From positions 1 through 64,000 of the forward strand of contig NZ_KZ084333.1 in assembly GCF_002093975.1 (NCBI RefSeq): a DNA stretch of 64,000 bases. The letters run 5' to 3'. Under the pieces are notes generated by a model. The model made no database searches. It saw nothing but the letters and a program-made list of their open reading frames with translations, and was not told the origin of the DNA. A program made the position numbers and the translations under genes. This stretch comes from Thermoactinospora rubra. Its GTDB lineage: Bacteria; Actinomycetota; Actinomycetes; Streptosporangiales; Streptosporangiaceae. Below, piece after piece: positions 37,029 through 47,112 of this stretch. Positions within the stretch are counted from its first letter, which is position 1, and the number at the start of each line of letters is the position of its first letter.

Positions 37029-38279
37029 TCATCCCGCGAACTCCGGAATCACCTTGGTCGCGAAGAGCTCCAGGTTCCGCTTGACCGTGTCCAGCGGAAG
37101 CACGCCCTGCTGCCCCTGCATGTACAGCCCGAACCACTCCAGGTCCGGCATCCGGTCGAGCATGCGCTGGATGCCGCGCTTGACGTCGTCCGGCGAGCCG
37201 AACAGCGCCATCTCCACCTCGTTCATGCGCTTGACGTCGCCCTTCTCCGGCGAGATGGGCCGGTGCCGGTCGTCCTCCTTCTTCCGCAGCACCTCCAGAT
37301 ACCCGAACGGCCCGAAGAAGGCGGCGAAGTCCTTGGGGATGCCCTTGCCGTAGGTGTTGATCGCCTCCTCGGTCGTGTCCGCGATCCCGACGATCTTGAG
37401 GATTCCCGTGTGCTCGCCCAGCTTGTAGTGCCTGCCGCACTTGGCGGACTCCTCCTGGTACAGCCGCGCCTTCGCCGCGTGGTCGTCCGGGTTGGGCGTG
37501 AACAGCCACGGCAGGATGTCCTCCTGCGCGGCGCGGATGACCGAGCGGTCGGAGATGGTGAACGGCTGCCACAGCTCCGGATGCGGGTACTGGTACGGCC
37601 GCGGGCAGACCGACACGGACACCACGCGGCCCTCGTCGTCCAGCTCGCCCGGGGCGCCGAAGGTCCGGGTCCACTCCTGGGCCGGCCAGCCTTCGATCCC
37701 CTCATAGGGATAAGGCACCTCATAGTCCAAAATTTCGGACTTGTAGCGCAGCGTGTCCTGCGTCCACGCCATCTTCATGATCTTCAGGATCTCCCCGAAG
37801 ACGTCGAAGTTGCGCGTGTCCGAGGCCGAGCCGTCCGACCGCGCGGCGGCGGCGTGCCAGCGCTGCCCCAGCACGTTCATCCACCGGTTCTGGTACCCGC
37901 GGGCCACCCCCAGCCGCAGCCGCCCCTTGGAGAACTGGTCGAGCAACGCCACGTCCTCGGCGGCCCGGATCGGGTCCCACGCCGGGAGCACCAGCCCCAG
38001 CGGCGCGAGCAGGATCCGCTCGGTCCGCGCCGCCAGGTCGGTCAGGAACATCAGCGGGTTGACCGAGAACTCCATGCCCTCCGAATGGAAGTGGTGCTCG
38101 GTCATCATCAGCGCGTCGAACCCGATCCGGTCGGCGTGCACCGCGATCTCGCGCACCTCGTGCAACAGCTTCTGGTACGACTCGGTGTCCCGCCCGATGG
38201 GCCGCCTGGCGCGGGCGTTCTCCTCGGCGGCGTACCCCGAGCCGGGGATCTGGGGGTTCAAGAAGATGGCGAACTTCAC
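37029..38279 (-). CDS. LLM-class flavin-dependent monooxygenase-like protein (long form)
   Basis: This 416-residue protein is of the luciferase-alpha-like long branch (FDALMMTEHHFHSEGMEFSV, ERILLAPLGLVLPAWDPIRAAED, LLDQFSKGRLRLGVARGYQNR). It contains an insertion after the barrel strand region typical of alkanal monooxygenase-like proteins that act on lipids or small organics with FMNH2 or F420H2. The GTG start follows AAAGAGG. It lies 12 bp after an alpha/beta hydrolase gene and 55 bp before another LLM gene on the same strand, suggesting a catabolic operon. Confidence 0.87.
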   Translation of the reverse strand: MKFAIFLNPQIPGSGYAAEENARARRPIGRDTESYQKLLHEVREIAVHADRIGFDALMMTEHHFHSEGMEFSVNPLMFLTDLAARTERILLAPLGLVLPAWDPIRAAEDVALLDQFSKGRLRLGVARGYQNRWMNVLGQRWHAAAARSDGSASDTRNFDVFGEILKIMKMAWTQDTLRYKSEILDYEVPYPYEGIEGWPAQEWTRTFGAPGELDDEGRVVSVSVCPRPYQYPHPELWQPFTISDRSVIRAAQEDILPWLFTPNPDDHAAKARLYQEESAKCGRHYKLGEHTGILKIVGIADTTEEAINTYGKGIPKDFAAFFGPFGYLEVLRKKEDDRHRPISPEKGDVKRMNEVEMALFGSPDDVKRGIQRMLDRMPDLEWFGLYMQGQQGVLPLDTVKRNLELFATKVIPEFAG

Positions 38280-38291
38280 CGCGAACCTCTT

Positions 38292-39089
38292 TCAGCCATG
38301 GATGGATGCGAGCCACTGGGAGACGACGAGCGTGAACTCGGCGGGCCGTTCCTCGTGCAGGCGGTGGCCGCTGCCCGGCCAGCAGACCGTCCGGGAGGCG
38401 GGGTGCTTGAACAGGCCCGACTCCCAGGTGGCCTGCGCCGGGTCGGACCAGAAGGACAGGACGGGGCACTCGCGGCGGGACAGGTACGGCTCGGCGGCCG
38501 GGCGGGTGCCGATCGCCTCGGGCCCGGCCCACAGGGACTCGAAGGCCTCGGCCAGCACGTGCGGGGGAGTGGCCAGCAGCCGCCGCCGGTGCCATTCGCG
38601 CAGCCAGGCGGGGGAGGCGGGGGTGTAGCACCACTGGTCGATGCCGACGGCCGCCGCGCGCGGGTCGGGGCCGCGCAGGCCGTCCAGCAGCCGCAGGGAC
38701 AGCGCGCCGACCCGCTCGGGGAAGCCGTAGCCGGGGTCGACCGCGACCAGCGCGGCGACGAGGGAGGGATGCTCGACGGCCAGGCGGGAGACGATCACCG
38801 CGCCCATCGAGTGGCCCACCGGCACGCAGCGGGCGACGCCGAGGTGCTGGAGGAGCTCGACCAGGTCGAGGGTCATCCGGCCGACCGTGTTGCCGGTGGC
38901 CAGGCAGGTGGAGTAGCCGTGTCCCCGCAGGTCGACGGCGATCACCCGGTGCTCGCGCGCCAGCGCGGGCAGGTGGTGCACCCACTGGTGGGAGTCGGCG
39001 CCCCAGCCGTGGACGAGCAGCAGGGTGGTGTCGCCGGAGCCGTCGTCGGTGTAGAACAGCCTCACGCCGGTCCGCAGCTCCAAGAACAT
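38292..39089 (-). CDS. Alpha/beta-fold hydrolase
   Basis: A 265-residue hydrolase with the oxyanion HGWG motif, nucleophile elbow GHSMG, an acidic residue in the FWSDPAQ region and catalytic His in GSGHRLHEE. It would cleave an ester, epoxide or C-C bond of a small organic compound. It is the first gene of a minus-strand group with two LLM oxidoreductases. A palindrome at 39118-39132 lies between it and a divergent LLM gene. Confidence 0.88.
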   Translation of the reverse strand: MFLELRTGVRLFYTDDGSGDTTLLLVHGWGADSHQWVHHLPALAREHRVIAVDLRGHGYSTCLATGNTVGRMTLDLVELLQHLGVARCVPVGHSMGAVIVSRLAVEHPSLVAALVAVDPGYGFPERVGALSLRLLDGLRGPDPRAAAVGIDQWCYTPASPAWLREWHRRRLLATPPHVLAEAFESLWAGPEAIGTRPAAEPYLSRRECPVLSFWSDPAQATWESGLFKHPASRTVCWPGSGHRLHEERPAEFTLVVSQWLASIHG

Positions 39090-39117
39090 GGCAGCAAGCT
39101 ACTCTAAGATTCGATAC

Positions 39118-39132
39118 CGAGCAATCGCTTGG
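39118..39132. promoter_or_regulatory. Palindromic site of the CAAGC-N4-GCTTGG type (site 1)
   Basis: CGAGC-AATC-GCTTGG lies between the divergent hydrolase and LLM genes. Its 3' 13 bases AGCAATCGCTTGG differ by one base from those at 48237-48249 and by one or two from those at 53026-53038, pointing to one regulator. Confidence 0.5.
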
Positions 39133-39149
39133 TCGAGGAGGGGTCCCGG

Positions 39150-39948
39150 ATGCGCCTGGGTGTCACGATGTTCGCCACCGATCTGTCCATGCCGGTCACC
39201 GAGCTGGCCAGGGCGGTCGAGGAACGCGGGCTGGCCTCGCTGTACCTGCCGGAGCACACCCACATGCCCGTCTCCACGGCCGCCTCGCCGATGGAGTCGC
39301 CGCTGCCCGAGCAGTACAAGCGCACCCTCGACCCGCTCGTCGCGCTGGCCGCGGCGGCGGCCGTGACCGAGCGGATCACGCTGGGCACGGGCATCCTCCT
39401 GGCCGCCCAGCGCGACCCCATCGTCACCGCCAAGGCGATCGCCACCCTCGACCACCTGGCTCCGGGGCGCGTGGCCGTCGGGGTGGGGTTCGGCTGGAAC
39501 CGGGCCGAGGTCGAGAACCACGGCGTGCCGTACGAGAGCAGGAGGGCGGTCGTGCGGCGCAACGTGCTGGCCATGAAGGCGCTGTGGAGCCAGGAGGTGG
39601 CCGCCTTCGACGGCTTCGAGCCGTCCTGGTCCTGGCCCAAGCCGTCGCGGATGCCGCCCGTCTACCTGGGCGGCGCGGCCGGGCCCAAGCTGTTCGCCCA
39701 CATCGCCGAGTACGCCGACGGCTGGATCCCGATCGGCGGCAGGGGCGTCAAGGCGGCGCTGCCCGCCCTGCGCCAGGCGTGCGGCGACCGTCCGGTGCGG
39801 GTCATCCCCTTCGGGTCGCGGCCCACGCCGGAGAAGCTGGAGTACTTCGCCTCGCTGGGCATCGACGAGGTGGTCGCGAACGTCCCCGGTGGTCCCGTCG
39901 GCACCGTGCTCCCGGCGCTGGACGAGCTCGCTGCCATAATGGCCGCCT

Positions 39949-39977
<29 letters not shown>
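39150..39977 (+). CDS. LLM-class F420-dependent oxidoreductase
   Basis: From ATG 39150 (ribosome site GGAGGGG) the protein is 275 residues and begins RLGVTMFATDLSMPVTELA. It carries the TIGR03619-type blocks LYLPEHTHMPVS, ITLGTGILLAAQRDP, VAVGVGFGWNRAEVENHG and VYLGGAAGPKLFAHIAEYADGW. It probably reduces or oxidises an organic substrate with F420. Divergent from the hydrolase/LLM operon with a shared operator-like palindrome; its 3' end overlaps a kinase gene by 29 bp. Confidence 0.88.
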
Positions 39978-41220
<1,243 letters not shown>

Positions 41221-41326
41221 CCTGCTGTGTCACGGTCAGGCAGCAATCGTCCCGGCTCCGTTGACGGCGGCGATCCGGTTGCCTTCAGTGGAAAGAAGCA
41301 ACGGGTGGCAGCGAGGGGAGACGCCC

Positions 41327-43324
41327 GTGCCGATAGCGCGACCGCTGATGACGGGGGACCCGCACAGGCTCGGAGGTTACGAGCTGGTGGGCCGCCTGGG
41401 CGAGGGCGGCCAGGGAGTGGTCTACCTCGGCGCGCGGGACGACGAGCGGTACGCGGTCAAGCTGGTCCACGGCCCGGTCGGGGAGGAGGAGGACGCCTTC
41501 CTGCGCGAGGTCGAGCTGGCCAAGCACGTGGCGCGGTTCTGCACGGCCCAGGTGATCGACGTGGGGTTCGCCGAGGACGGCCGGCCGTACATCGTCAGTG
41601 AGTACGTGGACGGGCCGTCCCTGCACCGCGAGGTGGCGCTCACCGGCCCGAAGCGCGGCGCGTCCCTGGAACGGCTGGCCGTGGGCTGCGCCACCGCGCT
41701 GGCCGCCATCCACCGCGCGGGCATCGTCCATCGCGACTTCAAGCCGCAGAACGTGCTGCTCGGCCCGGACGGGCCGCGGGTGATCGACTTCGGCCTGGCC
41801 AGGGCGCTGGACGCGGCGGCGACGCAGAGCGGCAGGGGCGTGGGGACGCCCGCGTACATGGCGCCCGAGCAGATCACCGCCTCGGCCGTGACCGGGGCCG
41901 CCGACGTGTTCGCGTGGGGCGCGACCATGTGTTACGCGGCCAACGGCTGGGCGCCCTTCGGGCAGGACTCCGTCGCGCCCGTGCTGCACCGCATCCTGAC
42001 CGCCCCGCCGGAGCTGGGCCGGCTGGACGGGCAACTGGGCGTGCTGGTGAGGGCGTGCCTGGACAAGGACCCGCGCAACCGGCCGGCCAGCCGGGACCTC
42101 CTGCTGGAGCTGCTGGGCGGGTCCGACGGCGTGCCGGCGGAGGTGCTGCGCTCGCCTCCGCCGCACATCCTGCGCGCCGAGGCGTTCTCCCCGGTCCCGC
42201 CGCCCCGGACGGCCGAACCGTACCCGGAGGTGGAGGAGCCGCGGCGGGCGGAGCTGGAGAGCGGCGCACCGCCGATCGCCCAGCCGGAGACCACAGGCCT
42301 GAGCTCCGGCGGATACCGGCTCCCCGAGGAGGCCACGGGCTTGGCCACCGGCGGGCACCGGCTGCCGGAGGAGACCTCGGAGGGCAGGAAGGCGGGTCCG
42401 GCGAGCCGGGCGGGCCTCGCAGCCTCCGCGGCGCTCCTGGTCAGCACGGCCGTGCTGGTCGCCGTGCTGGTGCCGAGCCTGCGCTCCCGCGAGGTCCAGC
42501 CGCAGGCCGCGGCGCCCGCCGCCACCGCGGTCAGCAGCATGCCCGCCCTGCCGCTGCCACGGCCGCAGGTGGAGAGCGAGGTGTCCGCCGAGGGCCGTAC
42601 GGCGGCGCCGCTGCACACCGCCGGGCCACGGCCGACGCCCTCCGCCACGACGCCCCAGGCCGCGCTCGTCACGGTCCCCTCCGTGGTCGGCATGGACCGT
42701 GCCGGCGCGGTGAAGGCGCTCAAGCGGGCGGGGCTGGCCGCGGGCGAGGTTGCCGAGGTGGACTCCCCGCGGAAGATCGGCCGGGTGCTGTCCGCCACGC
42801 CCGCCCCCGGCACGAGCGTGGCACGCGGCACCTGGGTGGCTCTGACGGTCTCGAACGGGGTCGTGGTGCCCCCGCTCACCGGGCTGTCCCGCAAGGCGGC
42901 CGAGTCGGCGCTGACCGGGGCGGGGCTGAAGGTGGGAGGCGTCCGGTCGACCTGTACGGCGCAGGCCGGTGGCACGGTGCTCTCCTCCGACCCGGCGGGC
43001 GGCACCCGGGTGGCGGGCGGCACGCCGGTCTCCCTGGTGGTCGCGCGCAAGGGGGCGAGCGTGCCCTCGGTGGTCGGGCAGCAGCGGGCACAGGCGCGGG
43101 CGCAGCTGCGGGCGGCGGGCTTCGCCGTACGGGTGAGGCCGCAGCTGGTGAGCGACGCCGGCCAGGCCGGCGTGGTGCTGGCCCAGAGCGTCGCGGCCGG
43201 GACGTGCGCCGCGAGCGGCGCGGCCGTGGTCATCACCGTCGGCGTCATGGCGCAGACCGGGCCGGAGCCGACCGAGCCCACGCCCACGCCCACCTCCGAG
43301 CCCAGCGCGACGGCGACCGGCTGA
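41327..43324 (+). CDS. PASTA-domain Ser/Thr protein kinase (PknB-like)
   Basis: From the GTG at 41327, preceded by GAGGGGAG, the protein is 665 residues. The kinase domain (about 15-270) has GRLGEGGQGVVYLG, YAVKLV, HRDFKPQNVLL, DFGLARAL and GTPAYMAPEQ. After a Pro-rich linker a membrane helix (about 361-380, SAALLVSTAVLVAVLVP) leads to three PASTA repeats beginning VTVPSVVGM, VVPPLTGLS and ASVPSVVGQ. PASTA domains bind peptidoglycan fragments, so this kinase probably links wall state to growth or division. The longer upstream start is rejected for lack of a ribosome site. Confidence 0.91.
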   Translation: MPIARPLMTGDPHRLGGYELVGRLGEGGQGVVYLGARDDERYAVKLVHGPVGEEEDAFLREVELAKHVARFCTAQVIDVGFAEDGRPYIVSEYVDGPSLHREVALTGPKRGASLERLAVGCATALAAIHRAGIVHRDFKPQNVLLGPDGPRVIDFGLARALDAAATQSGRGVGTPAYMAPEQITASAVTGAADVFAWGATMCYAANGWAPFGQDSVAPVLHRILTAPPELGRLDGQLGVLVRACLDKDPRNRPASRDLLLELLGGSDGVPAEVLRSPPPHILRAEAFSPVPPPRTAEPYPEVEEPRRAELESGAPPIAQPETTGLSSGGYRLPEEATGLATGGHRLPEETSEGRKAGPASRAGLAASAALLVSTAVLVAVLVPSLRSREVQPQAAAPAATAVSSMPALPLPRPQVESEVSAEGRTAAPLHTAGPRPTPSATTPQAALVTVPSVVGMDRAGAVKALKRAGLAAGEVAEVDSPRKIGRVLSATPAPGTSVARGTWVALTVSNGVVVPPLTGLSRKAAESALTGAGLKVGGVRSTCTAQAGGTVLSSDPAGGTRVAGGTPVSLVVARKGASVPSVVGQQRAQARAQLRAAGFAVRVRPQLVSDAGQAGVVLAQSVAAGTCAASGAAVVITVGVMAQTGPEPTEPTPTPTSEPSATATG

Positions 43325-43327
43325 GCG

Positions 43328-43882
43328 TCAGCCGGACAGGGCCCCGGTGACGGTGCGCAGCAGCGTCTCGCGCACCTCCTCCTCCGGCAGGTCCATCGTC
43401 TGCACCACGCCCCACTCGACCGCGCCGAGCACGGCCCAGCCCCGCACGCGCGCGGCGGCGTCGGGGTCCGGCCCGGTCAGCCGCTCGTAGATGGCGTCGC
43501 GGAAGGTCATCACGGCCTCCCCGACCGAGCCGGGCGGCGCCTCGTCGAGCCTGCCGATGTCCTCCATCATCAGCCGGATGACCGTGCGGTGCTTGACCGT
43601 GAAGGCGACCAGCGCCTCGGCGAAGGCCCGGCAGTCGGGGAACTCCGCGCCGAGCAGCGCCAGCATGTCGTCGGCGGCGGGTGCGATGAGCTCGGCGGCC
43701 AGGCGGTCCTTGGGGTGGAAGTGGTAGGCGACCGCGGTCTTGGTCAGCCCGACGGCGGCCGCGATGTCGGCCAGGGACGTGGCGGCGTAGCCGCGCTCGG
43801 CGAACAGCCGCCGGGCCGCCGCCAGGATGCGGCTTCTGGTGTCGCTCCCGTCGTCGGGTGTGGTCCTGTCGAGTGTGGTCAT
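43328..43882 (-). CDS. TetR-family repressor of the MMPL exporter
   Basis: From ATG 43882 the protein has 184 residues with a typical HTH (TSLADIAAAVGLTKTAVAYHFHPKDRL) and a short ligand domain. It is divergent from an MMPL transporter gene, and a perfect 22-bp palindrome lies between them right at the MMPL ribosome site, so local repression is very likely. The inducer is unknown. The longer frame to 44170 is rejected since it runs antisense into the MMPL gene. Confidence 0.9.
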   Translation of the reverse strand: MTTLDRTTPDDGSDTRSRILAAARRLFAERGYAATSLADIAAAVGLTKTAVAYHFHPKDRLAAELIAPAADDMLALLGAEFPDCRAFAEALVAFTVKHRTVIRLMMEDIGRLDEAPPGSVGEAVMTFRDAIYERLTGPDPDAAARVRGWAVLGAVEWGVVQTMDLPEEEVRETLLRTVTGALSG

Positions 43883-43920
43883 CGTCTCATTTCCACGGGG
43901 AACCGGGATGCATATCGTAG

Positions 43921-43942
43921 GTCCTGTACGGCTGTACAGGAC
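43921..43942. promoter_or_regulatory. 22-bp palindromic TetR operator
   Basis: GTCCTGTAC and GTACAGGAC form perfect 9-bp arms around a 4-base spacer. The site ends at the ribosome-binding sequence of the MMPL gene (ATG at 43956) and is 39 bp from the tetR start. Confidence 0.8.
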
Positions 43943-43955
43943 GAGGGGGAAGTCG

Positions 43956-46127
43956 ATGGCTGACTTACTGGGCCGGCTGGGCGGGTGGTGCGCGCGGCAC
44001 GGCAAGACGGTGCTGGCGCTGTGGGTGATCATCGCGGTGGGGCTGACGGGCGCCAGCCTCGCGCTCGGCCGCCCGGTGAGCAACGACGTCTCCATCCCGG
44101 GCACGGACGCGCAGCGGGCCCACGACCTGCTGCGCCAGGGCTTCGGCCCCGGCTTCGACGCGGGAGGCACGGTCCAGCTCGTCCTGCACTCTCAGCGGCC
44201 CCTCACCGACGACGATCTGAAGGACGCGGTGGACGACTCGCTCGCCCGCGTCCGCCGGGTGCCGCACGTGGCCGAGGCCGAGGGCCCCTACCGCATGGGC
44301 GGCCTGTCCTCCAACCGGCAGATCGGCCTGATCACCGTGCGCCTGCGGGGGCACGACCGGGAGAAGCTGGCCGAGACCACCCAGGCGCTGTCCAGGGCGG
44401 CCGACCCGGCACGCGCGGCCGGCGTCGAGGTCGTCCCCGCCGACAGCTCCACCCCGGCCGACAAGGAGATCAAGACCGGGCCGAGCGAGATCATCGGCGT
44501 CGTCTGCGCGCTGCTCGTGCTCGTCCTCGCCTTCGGCACGCTCGTGGCCGCCCTCGTGCCCATCTTCAGCGCGCTGGTCAGCGTGGCCACCGGCCTCGGC
44601 GTCATCGGCCTGCTCGGCCACGTCACCGACGTCCCCAAGCAGGCGGGCATCATGGCCACCATGATCGGCCTGGGCGTGGGCATCGACTACGCGCTGTTCC
44701 TGATGTCGCGCCACCGCAGGCTCCTGGCCGAGGGGGTGCCGGTCCACGAGGCCGTGCGCAGGACCGCCGCCGGCTCCGGCGGCGCGGTGGTGTTCGCGGG
44801 CGGCACCGTGATCATCGCGCTGAGCGCGCTCGTCCTCGGCGGCTTCCCGCTGCTGCGGACGCTCGGGTGGATCACCGGTATCTCGGTGATCACCGCCGTG
44901 CTCACCTCCGTCACGCTGGTCCCGGCGATCATGGGTCTCCTCGGGCACAGGGTCAACGCGCTGCGGGTGCTCAGGACGTCGGAGTCCGGCCCGTCGGCCT
45001 GGGGCCGGCTGGGCTCCTGGGTGGCCGGGCGGCCCTGGCGGGTACTGCTGGGCAGCGTGGTCGTCCTGGCCGCGCTCGCGGCCCCCGCGCTGGCGCTCAA
45101 GCTCGGCCCGCTGGACGACGGCTACGCCGAGCAGGGCTCTCCCCAGCGGCGCGCCTACGAGCTCATGGCCACCGGATTCGGCCCGGGCGTCAACGGCCCG
45201 CTGCTGGTCGTGGCCGAGGGCACCAGCTGGGGCGAGGCCGTCGAGGAGGCCGTCGCCGCGGTGCCCGGCGTGGCCCACGTCGCCCCGGCCAAGGTCAACG
45301 ACTCCGGCACCGCGGTGCTGGTCCAGGCGATTCCCGAGTACGCCCCCAGCGACCCGCGCGCCTTGGAGGTCGTCGAGCGGGTGCGCGCGCTGCCCATCGA
45401 GGGGCTGCACGTGGGCGGCGAGGTCGCCGCGCTGGCCGACGCGGGCGAGCGCATCTCCGGGCGGACCCCGCTGGTCATCGGCGTGGTGGTGCTGCTGTCG
45501 GCGCTGCTGTTGCTGCTGGCCTTCCGCGCGCCGGTGGTGGCGCTCAAGGCGGCGCTGATGAACCTCATCTCGCTCGGCGCCGCCTTCGGGGCGCTCGCCC
45601 TGGTCTTCTCCCTGGGCCTGGGCAGCCGCCTGGTCGGCATGGACCCGCCCGCCACCCCCTCCTACCTGGAGGCGTACTTCTTCAGCGTGCCGATCGACAC
45701 CTACGTGCCGCTGATGCTGTTCGCGGTGCTGTTCGGGCTGTCGATGGACTACGAGGTCTTCCTCCTGACCGCGGTACGGCAGGCCTACCTCAGGCACGGC
45801 GACAACCGCAGGGCCGTGGCCGACGGGCTGGGCTCGACCGGCCGGGTCATCACCTCGGCCGCGCTCATCATGGTCGCGGTGTTCGTGGCCTTCATCGCCT
45901 ACCCCGACCCGCTGGTGAAGGTGTTCGGCGTGGGCCTGGCGGTGGCCATCGCCGTGGACGCCACGATCATCCGCGGCTTCCTCGTCCCGGCCACCATGGC
46001 GCTGCTGGGCCGGCTCAACTGGTGGTGCCCGCGCTGGCTGGACCGGCTGCTGCCGAACCTGTCGGTGGAGGGGCACGAGGAGGAGGACGAGGCGGCGCCG
46101 CGGGAGCTGTCCCTGTCGGGCCGGTGA
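43956..46127 (+). CDS. MMPL-family RND transporter
   Basis: The 723-residue membrane protein has the two-fold RND layout: TM1 (VLALWVIIAVGLTGASLAL), an extracytoplasmic domain, five more TMs with GLGVGIDYALFLMSRHR, then a second half with TM7 and FGLSMDYEVFLLTAVR in the proton-relay helices. MMPL proteins export lipids, siderophores or drugs across the membrane using proton force. The ATG follows GAGGGGGA. A divergent TetR and palindrome indicate inducible control. Substrate not predictable. Confidence 0.92.
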   Translation: MADLLGRLGGWCARHGKTVLALWVIIAVGLTGASLALGRPVSNDVSIPGTDAQRAHDLLRQGFGPGFDAGGTVQLVLHSQRPLTDDDLKDAVDDSLARVRRVPHVAEAEGPYRMGGLSSNRQIGLITVRLRGHDREKLAETTQALSRAADPARAAGVEVVPADSSTPADKEIKTGPSEIIGVVCALLVLVLAFGTLVAALVPIFSALVSVATGLGVIGLLGHVTDVPKQAGIMATMIGLGVGIDYALFLMSRHRRLLAEGVPVHEAVRRTAAGSGGAVVFAGGTVIIALSALVLGGFPLLRTLGWITGISVITAVLTSVTLVPAIMGLLGHRVNALRVLRTSESGPSAWGRLGSWVAGRPWRVLLGSVVVLAALAAPALALKLGPLDDGYAEQGSPQRRAYELMATGFGPGVNGPLLVVAEGTSWGEAVEEAVAAVPGVAHVAPAKVNDSGTAVLVQAIPEYAPSDPRALEVVERVRALPIEGLHVGGEVAALADAGERISGRTPLVIGVVVLLSALLLLLAFRAPVVALKAALMNLISLGAAFGALALVFSLGLGSRLVGMDPPATPSYLEAYFFSVPIDTYVPLMLFAVLFGLSMDYEVFLLTAVRQAYLRHGDNRRAVADGLGSTGRVITSAALIMVAVFVAFIAYPDPLVKVFGVGLAVAIAVDATIIRGFLVPATMALLGRLNWWCPRWLDRLLPNLSVEGHEEEDEAAPRELSLSGR

Positions 46128-46172
46128 CCGTCACGGCCGTGCACTCACGGGATATCCGGAGGGTCACGGCCG

Positions 46173-47054
46173 TTGGCACACCGTGTGATTACGTGGAAGA
46201 ACGTCCCCTATGCGAGCTATGCGCAAGGCATTGACCAGTGCCGCAGTGCCCTTGTCGCCTTACTGTCGTCGGCCGTGCCCGCCTCGGCCATCACCGGAGG
46301 CGCGTCCGACGGCAACCGGCACCCCAACGTCGCCCTCATCCGCTACTACCGGCCGGACGGGCGCTTCCGCTGCTCGGCCACCCTGATCTCACCCACGGTC
46401 CTGCTCACCACGGCCCACTGCACGCAGGGCACGCTCGGCAAGACCCTCGTCACCTTCGGCTCGGTCATCGCGGAGAACCCGCCCGCGCCGTTCCCCGCTG
46501 CGGCCGACCCGGGCAAGGGCTACACCGCCGACGAGATCGCCAAGGCCGGTTACCTGTCCGGCACAGCCCACACCCACCCGCAGTACTCCGGCTTCACCGA
46601 CCTCGACAACTGGAACGACGTCGGCGTGGTCGTCCTGGACAAGCCGGTCTCGGGCATCGCCCCCGCGAAGCTCGCCCCCTCCCGCTACCTGGACGCCTAC
46701 GAGCAGCCCAAGCTCAACAAGACGATCTTCACGTTCGTCGGCTACGGCACGGAGGTCCGCAAGCCCCTCACCGGGCCGCAGAAGCCCCAGCCGATGAGCT
46801 ACCCGCTGATGCGGCGCTTCGCCGAGTCTCCCGGCCAGAAGCTCACCGAGCAGATCCTGCAGGTCAACGGCAACTACAACGACACGCGCGGCACCGGCGG
46901 CACCTGCTTCGGCGACTCCGGCGGCCCCGGCTTCCACGGCGGCAACCTCGTCACCGTGACCAGCTACGGCTACACCGACAACTGCCGCTACCTCGGCGGC
47001 ATGCAGCGGGTGGACATCCCGGTCGTGCTGACCTGGGTGCGCTCCTTCCTCTGA
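46173..47054 (+). CDS. Secreted trypsin-like protease with apparent frameshift in the signal peptide
   Basis: The open frame gives an S1 protease with His in LLTTAHC, Asp in WNDVGVVVLD and Ser in CFGDSGGPGF, all intact. The frame as it stands has no proper N-terminus: its first 30 codons (from TTG 46173) do not look like a signal peptide. In another frame, ATG 46219 starts MRKALTSAAV, and adding one G near 46248 would join it to ALVALLSSAVPASAITGG and give a perfect signal peptide. Thus a one-base deletion, or a sequencing error, lies near 46246-46250. True start is probably 46210 or 46219. If the deletion is real, secretion is lost and this is a pseudogene. Confidence 0.8.
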   Translation: MAHRVITWKNVPYASYAQGIDQCRSALVALLSSAVPASAITGGASDGNRHPNVALIRYYRPDGRFRCSATLISPTVLLTTAHCTQGTLGKTLVTFGSVIAENPPAPFPAAADPGKGYTADEIAKAGYLSGTAHTHPQYSGFTDLDNWNDVGVVVLDKPVSGIAPAKLAPSRYLDAYEQPKLNKTIFTFVGYGTEVRKPLTGPQKPQPMSYPLMRRFAESPGQKLTEQILQVNGNYNDTRGTGGTCFGDSGGPGFHGGNLVTVTSYGYTDNCRYLGGMQRVDIPVVLTWVRSFL

Positions 47055-47077
47055 TCCGTCCCTCTGATCCGTCCCTC

Positions 47078-47109
47078 GGTCCGGGTACGGCGCGAGCCGT
47101 ACCCGGACC
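47078..47109. terminator. Strong hairpin with GCGA tetraloop between convergent genes
   Basis: GGTCCGGGTACGGC (47078-47091) pairs perfectly over 14 bp with 47096-47109 around a GCGA loop. It lies between the protease and alcohol dehydrogenase 3' ends and probably terminates both. A short direct repeat CCTCTGATCCGTC just before it spans the protease stop codon. Confidence 0.75.
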
Positions 47110-47112
47110 GGC

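Noticed and set aside
43827..43955. Longer start for the MMPL transporter
   Set aside because: It would run through the tetR start and the 22-bp operator. ATG 43956 has a strong ribosome site and gives a normal MMPL N-terminus.
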